A stretch of 21,214 bases of DNA from Funneliformis mosseae. Taxonomy: Eukaryota; Glomeromycota; Glomeromycetes; Glomerales; Glomeraceae. Positions 8,411-20,104 of the stretch are shown in pieces (position 1 is the first letter of the stretch; each line of letters begins with the position of its first letter). The stretch spans positions 1 through 21,214 of the forward strand of contig CAJVPP010001280.1 of the NCBI GenBank assembly GCA_910592005.1, given 5' to 3'. A model generated the notes under the pieces. It was given only the letters and a program-made list of their open reading frames with translations. It searched no databases and had not been told where the DNA came from. Both the position numbers and the translations under genes were made by a program.

Positions 8411-9955
8411 ATGACTTGCAAAAATTATAAATTGCTTTTCTTATTTACATTAAGCTATTTTCTCATTAGAGTCAAGTCGTTTACACCTTTAGGACGTTAT
8501 ACTCCTTCCTCTACTCTTGTTGAAAATAAACTTTATTTCTTTGGCGGAAACATTGGTCCTATTGGTAATTGTATAAATGAAGTGATATATCTAGATTTAT
8601 CTCAACAATTTAATGTAGAATTTCCGTTATGGAATGATCTTACATCTGATTCAGGAATAAATTTTAGAAGTTGTTGGGGAGCTTCAGCACTTGCTAAAAA
8701 TGATAACAACCCGACTATTTACCTAATTGGAGGAGTAATGCGAAATCAAAATAATGAAGATTCTTTTACTTCACTGGTATATGCATTTAATCCAAAATCA
8801 GGAAAATGGAGTATGCCCGTAATAAAAGGACAAGAGCCAAAAAGACGTGAGGATTTTCATGTTGTCACCGATGGTTTTGGAAATATTTATGTTTTTGGTG
8901 GAGTGGCGGATTCCTTAGTAGGAACACCATCTCTTCAACTTTTTAATGATATGACAATTTTAAATACTGAGGATTTAACATGGTCATATGGCTCTATGAT
9001 CAATGCTCCCGTACCACTAGCACAATCTAGCTGTACATTATTGTCAAATGGTATTATTATTTATATTGGAGGTTTTACGCTTATTGACATAAATTTACAA
9101 GAAGTAGATATTAATCGAATTAACCTTTATGATACTAAGTTGGGATTTTGGTCAGTGGTGGTATGTCTTGTATATTATTATAATCTCCTTTGTGAAATTT
9201 ATGCAATATATATAATTTTTATAATTTTATTTAATAATTAAGATGGCAAAAGGTGATTCTACAATTGAATCTCGCTCTTTTCATTCCGCTGTATTAGGTA
9301 TAACATTATTATAATAAATCTTTAATTTGCATGGTAACTTTATTAAATATATTATTGTTATTAGCTCCTGACGGAAAAATCATTATTTATGGTGGGTCAA
9401 AGGCCATTACACAGTTTGGTTTTCGTAAAGTCACTCCAGACTTGGTGGTCTTAAATACTCAAACATCTCCATTTACATGGACTGTGCCAGAAGTATCATC
9501 AAAAGTTGGTGAAGTTCCGTCACTTACATCTCATACAGCAGATTTATATGGAAATTATATGATTGTCGCTTTCGGTATATAATGATCTACATTTTTGTAT
9601 AAACTTTTAAGTTAAATATTAACTTTTTTGTATTATAGGAAATGTTACTCAACAAAATGCTTATCCAGTTGATACAAATTCAAAAATTTATTTGTTAGAT
9701 ATTAAAAGTTATACTTGGGTTAATAGTTTTGAACCTACATCTTTAACGACTACAGCACCTTCAACAGCTACAAATGCTTCAAGTACTTCAGAAAATCAAT
9801 CAGATCAATCAAATAAAATGAAAGTTATAATTGGTACAATGAGTGGATTTATCTGCCTCACTATTTTTCTTGCAATTGGCGTTTTTGGTTATAAATGGTA
9901 TCAAAAAAGAAAGCTTCATGATATTATGAGAATTTCTGGTAATACTACATTATAA
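8411..9955 (+). CDS. Kelch-repeat type I membrane protein
   Basis: Four exons, 8411-9160, 9243-9297, 9365-9574 and 9639-9955, encode 443 aa. All three introns are GT-AG, 64-82 nt, and their phases join perfectly. Residues 1 to about 23 form a signal peptide (hydrophobic LLFLFTLSYFLI, cleavage near VKS). Six kelch blades follow, marked by hydrophobic-GG turns at 45-46, 107-108, 163-164, 220-221 and 278-279, and a degenerate FG at 338-339, each with later aromatic residues (for example GKWS, LTWS, YTWV). A Ser/Thr/Asn-rich stalk covers about 369-398, a membrane helix about 401-423, and a short basic tail ends the protein. The likely product is a beta-propeller on the cell surface or in the secretory route; its ligand is unknown. 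Such proteins are numerous in Rhizophagus. No catalytic residues of galactose oxidase were identified. Confidence 0.88.
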
Positions 9956-10934
9956 TATATATAGCAAATCTAATACATTATTCTTATTATTTAAGTAGTA
10001 AAATTAAGCAATTTTATCATTTGTGATACAAAGTTCGTTCGTCTAGCTATATTAAGAACGTTTCTGAATTTAAATTTAAAAAGATTAGAAACTTGGTCGT
10101 TTCCACTTTCGATATTAGGTTTATTTCTAAATTGAATTTAACGCATATTCACGTTTATTAATAAACAAAACTAGAACAAAATAAACAAGTCTGAAATGAA
10201 TCTGTAATTACGGTGTCTATTTTTTATATAACTATAATTTTCCATTGCTTTATTAACCATTTACACCTTTGAAGGAACTTTCATCTTTACGAAACTTGTT
10301 CTAGACGATAACACTTACGCTAAAAATTGTAATATTGCATCACAAGTTCTTAATATAATCTTTTTACTTTATTTACCTTTCCTTTGTTTATAAATATAAC
10401 ATTAAGAACTACTAATTGTAACAATAATAAGAGTTTTTTTAAAAAAAGTTTATATTTTTTTTTTTTTTTTTTTCTTTTTTTTTTTTACTGAATCTTCATA
10501 ATCGGACAGGCAGTACTTATCGTTATTATTTAATTCCGAAATATAATACTGACCTGATATAAAATTTTATTTATGATTGATTCATCCCATGGATTAAAAT
10601 TTTTTTTTTTGCTCACTTGCGATTGTTTAAATTATTTTATGAGCCTGTTTATATCTGAAATTCTTCAAATTTAATCATCGCCCGACGAATAAACGGTCAA
10701 ATAGCATTTTTCGGAAAAAGTTAAATTGAAATCACTATTGTTTCGTTTCAAGGGGAAAATTTAATCCAATTAACTGCGGAACTTAGGAAAAGGTTTAGTT
10801 TTGATCACTTTGGCGATACAAATCTAGCAAGAACTAACTCATTTTTCTAACATACACAACATTTTACTATGAAAAATTCATAATTTTTATATAATTCTCA
10901 TAATTTAGAAATTTATGTTTACATTGAAATAAAT
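9956..10934. other. Intergenic with long T-tract
   Basis: This follows the kelch gene; its 3'-UTR and poly(A) signal (several AATAAA-like strings, for example near 10160) should lie at the left. A nearly pure T-tract covers about 10447-10486. No open frame with coding character was seen. Confidence 0.55.
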
Positions 10935-11087
10935 ACATGTGGGAAGTTTGCTAGGAAAATCAGGTTCTGAGAATTTTTTGACGAAAATTAAGACCTTATT
11001 ACATTTTAATATAAAACTAAAATGCAATAAAAATCAAAATTTGTTAAAAAATTCCCAAAGCCAGATTTTCCTAGCATCTTCCCATGT
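10935..11087. mobile_element. 153-bp fold-back (palindromic) MITE
   Basis: The left arm runs ACATGTGGGAAG..GCTAGGAAAATC and the right arm ends with its inverse, GATTTTCCTAGC..CTTCCCATGT. The arms stay alignable, more loosely, almost to the centre, so the whole unit could fold into a hairpin. A 60-codon frame across it (10939-11121) is only a by-product. No clear target duplication was identified and the superfamily is unknown. Confidence 0.7.
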
Positions 11088-12758
11088 CTTAAAAATTTGT
11101 TCACGTGGCAGCAGTATGTGAAGCGCTCTTAAATTATTTCGCAGCAAAGTTCGTTATTAATAAAAGGTTTAAATTATTAAAAGGTCCGAAGTGTTCCAAT
11201 TCTTAGAAATTCAAAAAAAGGAAATTTCGCTTAAAATGTAAATGTTTAAAATCGATTTTTATAGTAAGGCCTAAAAAATCTTTAACGGTTAATTAACCGG
11301 AATTTGGAGTTCTAAAAGAGATAGATGTACAATTAATATTTTTTTCGCAGTTCGCTTTCCTTTATTTGCTGCGTATTTACACCTCTTTCTCCTTGCCTTC
11401 GCTATTTTAACTTTATAATTTTACTTATTATAACGTTGTAATTTTTTTAATTTCGTTGTCTTAATTTCTCAGTTATTTTTTATTCCGATTATTTTTGCGT
11501 AGTTTTAATTAATAACATTTAGTAATTAGAGTATAATAAATTAGAAATGTAGAGCGCCGACAACATTGATTAATTAACATCTATTAAATAAATTTGCGTC
11601 ATAATTACTTCAATATTCTCCAATTAAACCTTACAAAATACATAAACGAAATGAACTGAATAAACACCTTTCTTTTTTCACAAAAAAAAAAGAAAAATAG
11701 TTCACATTTCACAAATTAGATTTTTAAAGGTTTCGGATCTTTTATCGGGAAAAATATCTCGCGCTTTAATTCAAGCCAGCCATTTGAAAATGACAAAATT
11801 GATTAAATATTAATGTAATTAATGAAAGTACGTTCTCAAAATTATAGTATAATTCTATGAATAACACATATTGCGAGGATCAGACTTTATATCTCTTTAA
11901 ACATGGTTGTAATATAATGTTAGTTTTTTAAGAAATAAAAAAATTAATGTTTTGAATTCAAACAGAATTCCATCGTAAATTTCTAATATTATTAATATCC
12001 TATGAATTACCGGTGACTAAAAATATTAGTGAAAAATCAAATCTATATTACAATTTTACGCAACTAAATAGTTACACTAATTCTTGAAGTTTTCAAATTT
12101 TAGTTTAAAAAAATCTTTCGCCGTCATTCTTTTAGAAATCATTTTTCAGATAATCACAAAAATTATAATTTTCTCCTTCAAGAATGTGTACATTAAATAA
12201 AAAGTAGATTACTAAACAAAAGAAATCTCCTTTTCAACTCGATAACTCATAATTTTGGAATATAATCGAGTTAATGTGTGAATGCCATGAAAATAACAGA
12301 TTTTTCTGAAGAATTCATGTTAACATTGTGCCCTAAATGTCATTCATAACCAGTTTAATTGTCTAGGTAAAAGGAAAACTTAACCAGCTAAAACTACAAT
12401 TCATTAATTTACTATAATTTATTTTACTACTTCTCAACAAAAGAAATTTTCAATAAAAGTATCATCGTTTTTTTTTTTTAGCAAGACGACGTGAAGATTT
12501 TAGATAAATGAAGCTTCTATTGAAATAACAAATTTAAGATTTTTAGGGGGTCCGATTATCTGAAAACGAAAATGAATGGCGCAGTTAATTTTTTTTTTAA
12601 AAAAAAAATTGTCTATCAGCTATTTACCAAATGTTACTCTACATTTATTAAAATGTCGATCGGCGTATCACAGTATCCAAATATTTATTTCATTTGAAAT
12701 GGGCGTAAAAGTTGTAAATATAATTAAATCACACTCTAATCACTCTAACCTAATAAAA
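11088..12758. other. Intergenic, upstream of kinase-Sel1 gene
   Basis: No gene or RNA recognised in 1.7 kb of AT-rich sequence. The stretch just before the kinase gene holds an A/T palindrome (12587-12610), and AATCACTCTAACCTAATAAAA leads into the start codon. An open frame from 12576 continues into the gene but its N-terminal extension looks non-coding. Confidence 0.55.
12587..12610. repeat. Perfect 24-bp A/T palindrome
   Basis: AA, ten T, ten A, TT: a perfect inverted repeat about 150 bp before the kinase-Sel1 start. Long A/T tracts of this kind disfavour nucleosomes and often mark fungal promoters. Its role here is inferred from position only. Confidence 0.45.
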
Positions 12759-15700
12759 ATGTCAAAAGATACCGAATTTAAAAATTTGAATTATTGGTTA
12801 GAGAAATCAATTGTTGAAAAACATATCAAATATTATGAATATTTGGATTTCAATCATATAAAATTGATAGGAGAAGGTTCATACGGAAATGTTAATCTTG
12901 TTAAGTGGAGAAGTACTCGTCTATTTGCTTTGAAATCTTTTAATAATAATAAACAATCTCTTAAAGAAGTAATAAAGGAGGTAATATGTCATAAATTTCT
13001 TCCAATTTATTCCAAAAAGTTTGATGAATTATACGTCTAACTGTGCTTACGCCACAGTTAAGATTGCATCGAAGCGTTGATGATCATGAAAATATTATAC
13101 GATTATTTGGAATCACGAAAAATGGCAAGTAATAGAATTTATATAATGTATTTGATTAGGATTAATCCCTTCCTAATAATAAAAAAATTTTTTATTTAGA
13201 TGATACCCGAACGATCAAATACTCTTTAGTATTGGAATATGCTGATAGTGGTACGTTAAGTACCTATTTAAAACAGCATATTAATGAACTAGGTTGGGAT
13301 GATAAATTTCACTTGGCCCTGCAATTGACAAACACGATAAAATTTTTACATGATGAGGATATAATCCATCGTGATTTGGTAATTTATTTTAATCTTTAAT
13401 AAATTTTATTTCATTTTTTTACGAAAAAAAAAATATAATTAGCTAAAGTTTTTATTTTAAATTAAAGCATGCAAATAACATACTTATGCATCAGAAAAAT
13501 ATCAAATTAACAGATTTTGGCTTATCAAAAAAGATTGAAGAAGTATCAAGTAATACTTCAAGAATAATTGGTGTCGTGCCTTATATGGATCCAAAAAGTT
13601 TCAGTCATAGTAAAACTTACAAATTAAATAAAAAGTCAGATGTTTATAGCATTGGAATTTTAATGTGGCAAATTTCAAGTGGGCGTCGACCCTTCGAAGA
13701 TCTAGCATATGATATAGATTTAATGTTTGATATAATTAGTGGGAAAAGAGAAGAAATTATTGATGGAACCCCTGTTGAATATAGTAACCTATATAAAGGT
13801 AAATAATAATCATTTATTATATCAATTATAAAAAACTAATTTATTTGATTGTTAATAAATTAGTGTGTTGGAAATATGAGCCAGGTGACCGTCCAGATAT
13901 ACAAAACGTTGTGTCAGCTCTTCAAATGATAATTCCTTCCGAACATCATGATGTGCCTATCGTCAGATTTAATGAAAACGTAAAAGACAATTTATTAAAT
14001 CAAGACGAATCAAATTCTAAATCGAGCAAAGGAACTATAGATAAAGAATTAATGATAAATTCAAATGAATTTGAAAGCGGTTCAAGTTTACAAGATACAA
14101 AATCTATTCAACTTTATATAACGAAATCCGATAATATTTCATCAAGTTCATCATTTCAAGCTACAAATTTATCAAGAGATTCTTTTGAGTCAACGTTAAA
14201 TAATATCAATAATATTGTTGTTGATAAATTAATTACAATAATAATTAAGAAGTTTGATAGGGGCATTACTTTTGATCATATTAAACAATTCATCAATCAA
14301 AAAGCATTGCAATTCAATCAAAATACAGATGTACTCATAAATTGGCTAGAAGATCAGGTTAAAACTCAATGCGTTTGGTTTCTTGGATTGCTGTATTTCT
14401 ATAGCATTGGTACAGAAGAAAACTGTACTAAAGCATTTGAACTATTTTCAAAAGCATCAGAAGATAACTATCCAATAGCTCAAGTTTATCTTGCTAAATG
14501 TTATAATGGTGGATATGGAATTGAATGCAATAAAAAGTTGTCATTTAATTTGTATAAAAATTCGGTAGAAAATGGTAGTGTTATTGGACAATTTTATTTA
14601 GGATATTGTTACGAATATGGTATTGGAACTGAAAATGATGAAAAACAATCATTTTGTTGGTATAAAAAGGCGGCCGCTAATGGGAATACAATTGCAAAAC
14701 TTTATCTCGCAGCATGTTACAGATTAGGAAAAGGTGTCAAAAAAAATGAAATTAAAGCTTTTTTGTATTATAAAATATTGGCTGATAAAGAAATTTCTGA
14801 GGCACAATTTCAACTTGGCAATTTCTATCACTATGGAATTGGAACTAAATTAGATAAAGTACAAGCCGGTTGTTGGTATGAAAAGGCAGCAATTAATGGA
14901 GATATTGCTGCAAAATATATTCTTAAAAAATATTATCATAAAGAAATAAAAGATGAAATAAAAAATTCTATTAAAAATATCAAATTTAAAGGATTAAATC
15001 AACTTGGTTTATATTATATTGGAAGGATATTAGTAAAAACTAATTATGAGAAGGCACTTTATTATTTTCAAAAATCAGCAGAAAATGGATATAAAGTGGC
15101 ACAATTTAATTTAGGAAACTGTTATAGATTAGGAAAAGGTATGAAGAAAAATGAAAGAAAAGCTTTTGAGTTATTTACTAAATCAGCTGCGCAAGGACAC
15201 ATAGATGGAAAATTTCGACTTGGATATTGTTATGATTATGGAATTGGAACTGAAATTAATAAAACCAAAGCATTTGAATTATATAAAATTGCTGCTAAAA
15301 AAGGAAATCGTGAAGCACAAAATAATCTTGCGGTATTATATGAACAAGGTAAATGTACAGAAAAAAATCTAAATATGGCCATTTATTGGTATAATGAAGC
15401 GGCTGAAAGTGGAGATGAAGTTGCACAATATAATTTAGGTAACTTTTATAGATCAGGCAATGGCGTTGAAAAAAATGAAACAAAAGCTTTCGAATATTAT
15501 AAAAAGTCGGCTGAAAAAGATCATCTAGATGCACAATTTCAATTAGGATATTGCTATTATTATGGAATTGGAACTGATATTGATAAAGAAAAAGCATTTG
15601 AGTTTTATAAAATAACAGCTGAAAAAGAATATGGTATAGCTCAATGTAGTCTTGGATATTTGTATGAAAATGGAGAAGGTACAGAAAAGAATTTAGAAAA

Positions 15701-17153
15701 GGCTATTTATTGGTATCATAAAGCAGCAGGAAATGGAAATGAAGTTGCACAATATAATTTAGGCTTCTGTCATGAATTTGGAAATGGAGTTGATAAAGAC
15801 GAAATTAAAGCATTTGAATATTATAAAATATCAGCTGAAAATGATTATGTAATTGCACAATTTCAACTTGGATCCTGTTATGATTGTGGGGTAGGAATTG
15901 ATATTGATAAAGGAAAAGCATTTAAATTATACAAAATAGCAGCTAAAAAAGGATATGGAATGGCTCAATGTAATCTTGGACATTTATACGAAAATGGAGA
16001 GGGCACAAAAAAGAATTTGAATAAAGCTATTAATTGGTATATTAAAGCAGCAGAAAATGGAAATGAAGTTGCACAATATAATTTAGGTTTATGTCATGAA
16101 TTAGGAAATGGTGTTGATAAAGATGAAATTAAAGCATTTGAATATTACAAAGAATCAGCTGAAAATGATTATACAAAATCACAATTTCAACTTGGATATT
16201 GCTATGATCATGGAATTGGAATTGGTATTGATAAAGGAAAAGCATTTGAATTATATAAAATAGCAGCTAAAAAAGAATTTGATATAGCTCAATATAGTCT
16301 TGGATATTTATATGAAAATGGAGAAAGTACAGAAAAAAATATAAAAAAGGCTATTTATTGGTATAATAAAGCAGCAGAAAATGGAAATGAAATTGCACAA
16401 TATAATTTAGGTGAATTTTATGAATTAGGAAATGGAGTTAATAAAGATGAAAATAAAGCATTTGAATATTATAAAAAATCAGCTGAAAATGATTACACAA
16501 AAGCACAATTTCAACTTGGATATTGCTATGATTATGGAATTGGAATTAATATTAATAAAGAAAAAGCATTTGAGTTTTATAAAATAACAGCTGAAAAAGA
16601 ATATGATAAAGCTCAATGTAGTCTTGGATATTTATACGAAAATGGTATTGGCATAATAAAAAATTTGGAAAAAGCTATTTATTGGTATATTAAAGCTGCA
16701 GAAAATGATAATGATATTGCACAATATAATTTAGGAAATTTTTATAGATTAGGAAAAAATATTGAAAAAAATGAAACTAAGGCTTTTGAATATTATCAAA
16801 AATCAGCTATAAATGGAAATCATAGAGCACAAAATAATCTTGCAAAATTATATGAAAAAGGTGAATGTATAGAAAAGGATTTAGAAAAAGCTATTTACTG
16901 GTATAATCAAGCGGCAGAAAATGGAAATGAATTTGCACAATATAATTTAGGTGAATGTTATAGATTAGGAATTGGTATTAATAAAAATGAAATTAAAGCA
17001 TTTGAATATTATAAAGATTCAGCTGAAAAAGGTTATACAAATGCATTATTTCAACTTGGTTATTGTTATGAATATGGAATTGGAACTGATATAAATAAGG
17101 AAATAGCATCTAAATTTTATAAAATAGCAGCAGAAGAAAAGAATTTGATTTAA
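12759..17153 (+). CDS. TKL-type protein kinase with about 25 Sel1 repeats
   Basis: Five exons, 12759-12980, 13058-13124, 13200-13378, 13468-13798 and 13864-17153, give 1362 aa. The kinase domain (about 30-290) has all key residues: GEGSYGNV loop (38-45), Lys59 in FALK, a Glu of helix C near 74, HRDLHANN (153-160), DFG (172-174), [10 protein letters not shown] (214-223) and Arg276 in GDRPDIQ. It should phosphorylate Ser/Thr, possibly Tyr. A Ser-rich linker follows, then a helical segment (about 390-430) and about 25 Sel1 repeats of 36 residues (about 436 to the end), a TPR-like solenoid for protein binding. The start at MSKDTEF is chosen because upstream codons lack coding character and the family begins there. 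Introns 1, 3 and 4 are GT-AG; intron 2 is GC-AG. Probably a cytosolic signalling scaffold; substrates are unknown. Confidence 0.9.
13125..13199 (+). other. GC-AG intron in kinase gene
   Basis: The donor reads G|GCAAGT, the usual context for the rare GC splice donor. The branch site TCCTAAT and the acceptor TTTAG are normal. Using the GT two bases downstream of the GC puts the next exon out of frame onto an immediate TGA, whereas the GC donor gives [16 protein letters not shown], as expected for this kinase family. Confidence 0.75.
15097..17153 (+). repeat. Higher-order 324-bp repeats within Sel1 array
   Basis: The string TTGCACAATATAATTTAGG (first copy diverged, TGGCACAATTTAATTTAGG) starts at 15097, 15421, 15745, 16069, 16393, 16717 and 16933. 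Five steps are exactly 324 bp (three Sel1 repeats, 108 aa) and the last is 216 bp. Within each unit the three repeats have distinct types: A (KAFEYYK.SAENDY), B ([12 protein letters not shown]) and C ([19 protein letters not shown]). The 216-bp unit lacks its B repeat, and the array ends after A plus B. Confidence 0.9.
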
Positions 17154-18652
17154 CATAATATTATCTTGAATATTTATAAAAAAAAAGTAATTTATTAGCA
17201 TAATAAAGCAAAAATGAATTTATAAAATAAATTATGTAAATCTTTTAATTTATTATTATTATTGAACATTTTTACAATTTGATAATATATAAACTTAAAT
17301 TAAAATCTTTTAAAATTTATTTTCACTTTTCAAAATAATATTTCTCTTTTAAAAAAAAATCTTAAAAGAGTTTAATTTTAAAATTAAACTAATAAATTAT
17401 AATAGATAAATTTTACAGTATATACATATACTTATAATATATCTTATAATTTGATGTATATATAAAATTAAAATAAATGAATATTGTAATAGTATTATAT
17501 TAAGCATTCATTAAGATATTCATTTAACTAATAATTATATAAAACATTCTTATCCAATTATTAATTCTAAATAAACATTTTAAATAATCTAATATTTGCT
17601 TTAAGAATTTTTATAAGAATATATTTTTAAATTATTATAAAAAGTAAACAAATATATCATATTTAAATTTTCTTACTATCTCACTTTCTACTATATTTTA
17701 CATATAACTTTAAACTAAATCTGCTAAATCTGTAAAATTTGCTATAACTTTATAAATACTTTATTATTTCAAGTATATAATAATTTTATAGCTTAATATA
17801 CATATAAAATAGCTATAATTCTTGATTAAGTATATTCATATTTAATTTAATAAGCTTTTTAAATTATAAAATATATTAAGATTTTATTATTAATTATATA
17901 ACATTAAAATTTTCTAAAATATATGTTAATATTTTTAAAGATACATTCTTTATAAATTAAAGTTCAATTTTGCAAAAATAAAAAATGAAAGTAGATTTTA
18001 AAAATAATAATAAATAAATAAATAAAATTTAAGAAACTAATTATTATAAAATTACAAATAAAATACTTATTAAATTATTATTACAATTTTTCACATAAAA
18101 ATTAAGCTAATTAGACTGAAAACTAATTAATAATCATTAAATAAGCCTTTTTTTTATTTTATATCCTTTTTTCAAAAAAATGTTATAAAAAACTGTGATT
18201 TTTTTTTTTAATACAAAATATTAAAAAGTTGTATATATCTTATTTTTTTATTTTTTGATTATAAAATTGGAATTATATAATTATATAATTATATAGATAT
18301 CTAATATTATACTTGAAATTGTATTAAAATTAAGCTATTTATATTAATAAATAATAAATTAAATAATATAAATAATGAAATAAATTATTTGATACATGTT
18401 AACAAAAATAATTTAAACTTTACAAATATTATATGTATTACATATATTATATTTATTATAATCATTATAAGACTGATAAAATAGTCATATATTACTATAA
18501 TAATAATTATTACAATATAAAGTTATTTAAAATGCAATATATTTTGTGACTAATACTAGTAAAAATTATTTGCATTTTTTTATATATATAAGAAATCTAT
18601 ATATTATAATTATTTAATCAATATAATATATATTACAAATTAATATTCTTTC
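17154..18652. other. AT-rich desert, left part
   Basis: About 1.5 kb of almost pure A/T after the kinase gene. Near 17190-17240, AATAAA-like strings can serve as its poly(A) signal. No open frame, RNA gene or clear repeat unit was recognised apart from simple A/T runs. Confidence 0.55.
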
Positions 18653-18789
18653 AAAATTTGAATTATATTATACTATACTAGTTTTATTTAATATTATAAT
18701 TAGTATAATAATACTGACTAATTCTATAAATTTATACTACATATATAGTGCTTTATTATAGAATTAATATAATATAATACAAATTTTAA
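18653..18789 (+). repeat. AT-rich repeat family, copy 1, with inverted ends
   Basis: It begins AAAATTTGAATTATATTATA and ends with the near-inverse TATAATACAAATTTT, so it could be a small MITE. Its first 96 bp (to about 18748), including AGTATAATAATACTGACTAATTC, are shared with the copies at 19121-19219 and 19302-19393. Confidence 0.5.
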
Positions 18790-19120
18790 AAAATTTATTT
18801 TGATTCATACTATAGTGAATTTGTAAAAATTTATATTAAAAAAAAAACATTATTATATAAAAATTAAAAATTATTTAATTACAAATTAATAATTTATTTT
18901 AAATGATATATTTATCCTTTAATAAAAAATATTTATATTATTATTATTATTTTATTAAATAAAAAGAAATATAATCAATAATTAATTTTTTAAATTGGTT
19001 AAAAATTTTAATTTTTAAAATATTATAAATTTTATAATAATTTATTATGATATTACTAATATAAATAAATTTATACCATATATTATCAAATTGATCCTAT
19101 AATAAACTCTATATATATTA
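18790..19120. other. AT-rich spacer between repeat copies
   Basis: Nearly pure A/T sequence separating the first and second copies of the AT-rich repeat family. No gene or other structure was seen. Confidence 0.45.
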
Positions 19121-19219
19121 CTAGTACAATATAATAAAAATTACAGAATTAGTTTATATCATTATATTGAATTATAATATTGTATAAAACTAATACAATA
19201 TAATATAATTCAAATTTTA
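19121..19219 (-). repeat. AT-rich repeat family, inverted copy
   Basis: The reverse complement reads AAAATTTGAATTATATTATA, then TTAGTTTTATACAATATTAT, then AAACTAATTCTGTAATTTTT. This matches copy 1 over its whole length at roughly 80% by eye. Confidence 0.5.
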
Positions 19220-19301
19220 TGAAAAATATAAATAAATAGAAATTAGTACAGTATAATTTATTAATAATATGATATAATATTATAGATCAATATTATTTTA
19301 C

Positions 19302-19393
19302 AAATTTAAATTATATCATACTATATTATATAATATTATAACCAGTATAATAATATAGACTAATTTTGTAAATTCATATTATACTGTATTAAT
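19302..19393 (+). repeat. AT-rich repeat family, copy 3
   Basis: AAATTTAAATTATATCATAC, then AATATTATAACCAGTATAAT, then GACTAATTTTGTAAATTCAT run parallel to copy 1. Boundaries are uncertain because the surroundings are also nearly pure A/T. Confidence 0.45.
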
Positions 19394-20104
19394 AATATAT
19401 ATAAAACTTTTATTATAAAACTAATTTTTTATATTAGTCACATAATTAAATATTAATATTATAGTATAGTCTAATAATAAAGGTTAATATACTAATATAT
19501 TTATAATAAAAATATTTTTTTAAATTAATATGAATGTTTAGGTTTATTTTATTAATACTTTAAGTTTTAAAATATATTTTAATATAAATTTTATTAAAGT
19601 TTTAAATATACAATAAATTTTACTAGTTATTAACTTTTTTAATTTTGAAATCTTTATAATCACTTTTAACTAATAAAATTATTATCATTTAAATAAGACC
19701 TAAAAATATGAATATAGGTAAGATAATCAAAAAATTTTTTAATATAAGATCTATACAGATAATTTTTATAATAGTAATATGTATAATTGACATCTACTAT
19801 TAAAAATTCTATTTATTATTAGTAATTCTATGTATCATCTGATAATTAATTATAAAAAAGTAATTAATTATAAGAAATTAATTAATTTATTAAATTAAAA
19901 GTGAACTTTACTATTAATAAAAGTATTTAATTTTTTTATTAATTATTATAATTAAATACATATTTAAAAAAGAATAAAATTTACATGAAAACTGTAGTTA
20001 TAACTTTTAATTATTTTATAAATTATTGTTTTATATAATTTTAAAAATACAATAAAATTCAAAAAAAAAAAAATTTTAAAAAATTAATTATAAAAAACAA
20101 AGTA
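19394..20104. other. AT-rich desert, right part
   Basis: Nearly pure A/T up to the pogo-like element. No gene seen; bases 20103-20104 are the left TA of that element's target duplication. Confidence 0.5.

Noticed and set aside
10939..11121. 60-codon frame
   Set aside because: It lies almost wholly in the fold-back element and has no coding features.
12576..12758. Upstream ATG at 12576 that would extend the kinase-Sel1 protein by 61 residues
   Set aside because: The added sequence runs through a pure T/A tract with no coding character, and the family normally begins at the MSKDTEF-type start with a good AAAAATG context.
12981..13040. Open frame continuing past the first kinase exon ([13 protein letters not shown]...)
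   Set aside because: This is intron 1. It has a GT donor, a CTAAC branch site and a CACAG acceptor, and splicing gives the expected [20 protein letters not shown].
15295..15597. 100-codon minus-strand frame within the Sel1 array
   Set aside because: It is the antisense shadow of the repetitive Sel1 coding sequence.
17154..20104. CRISPR-like or satellite array in the AT desert
   Set aside because: Repeats are diverged, irregularly spaced and in both orientations, and the setting is eukaryotic, so neither a CRISPR nor a satellite array is supported.
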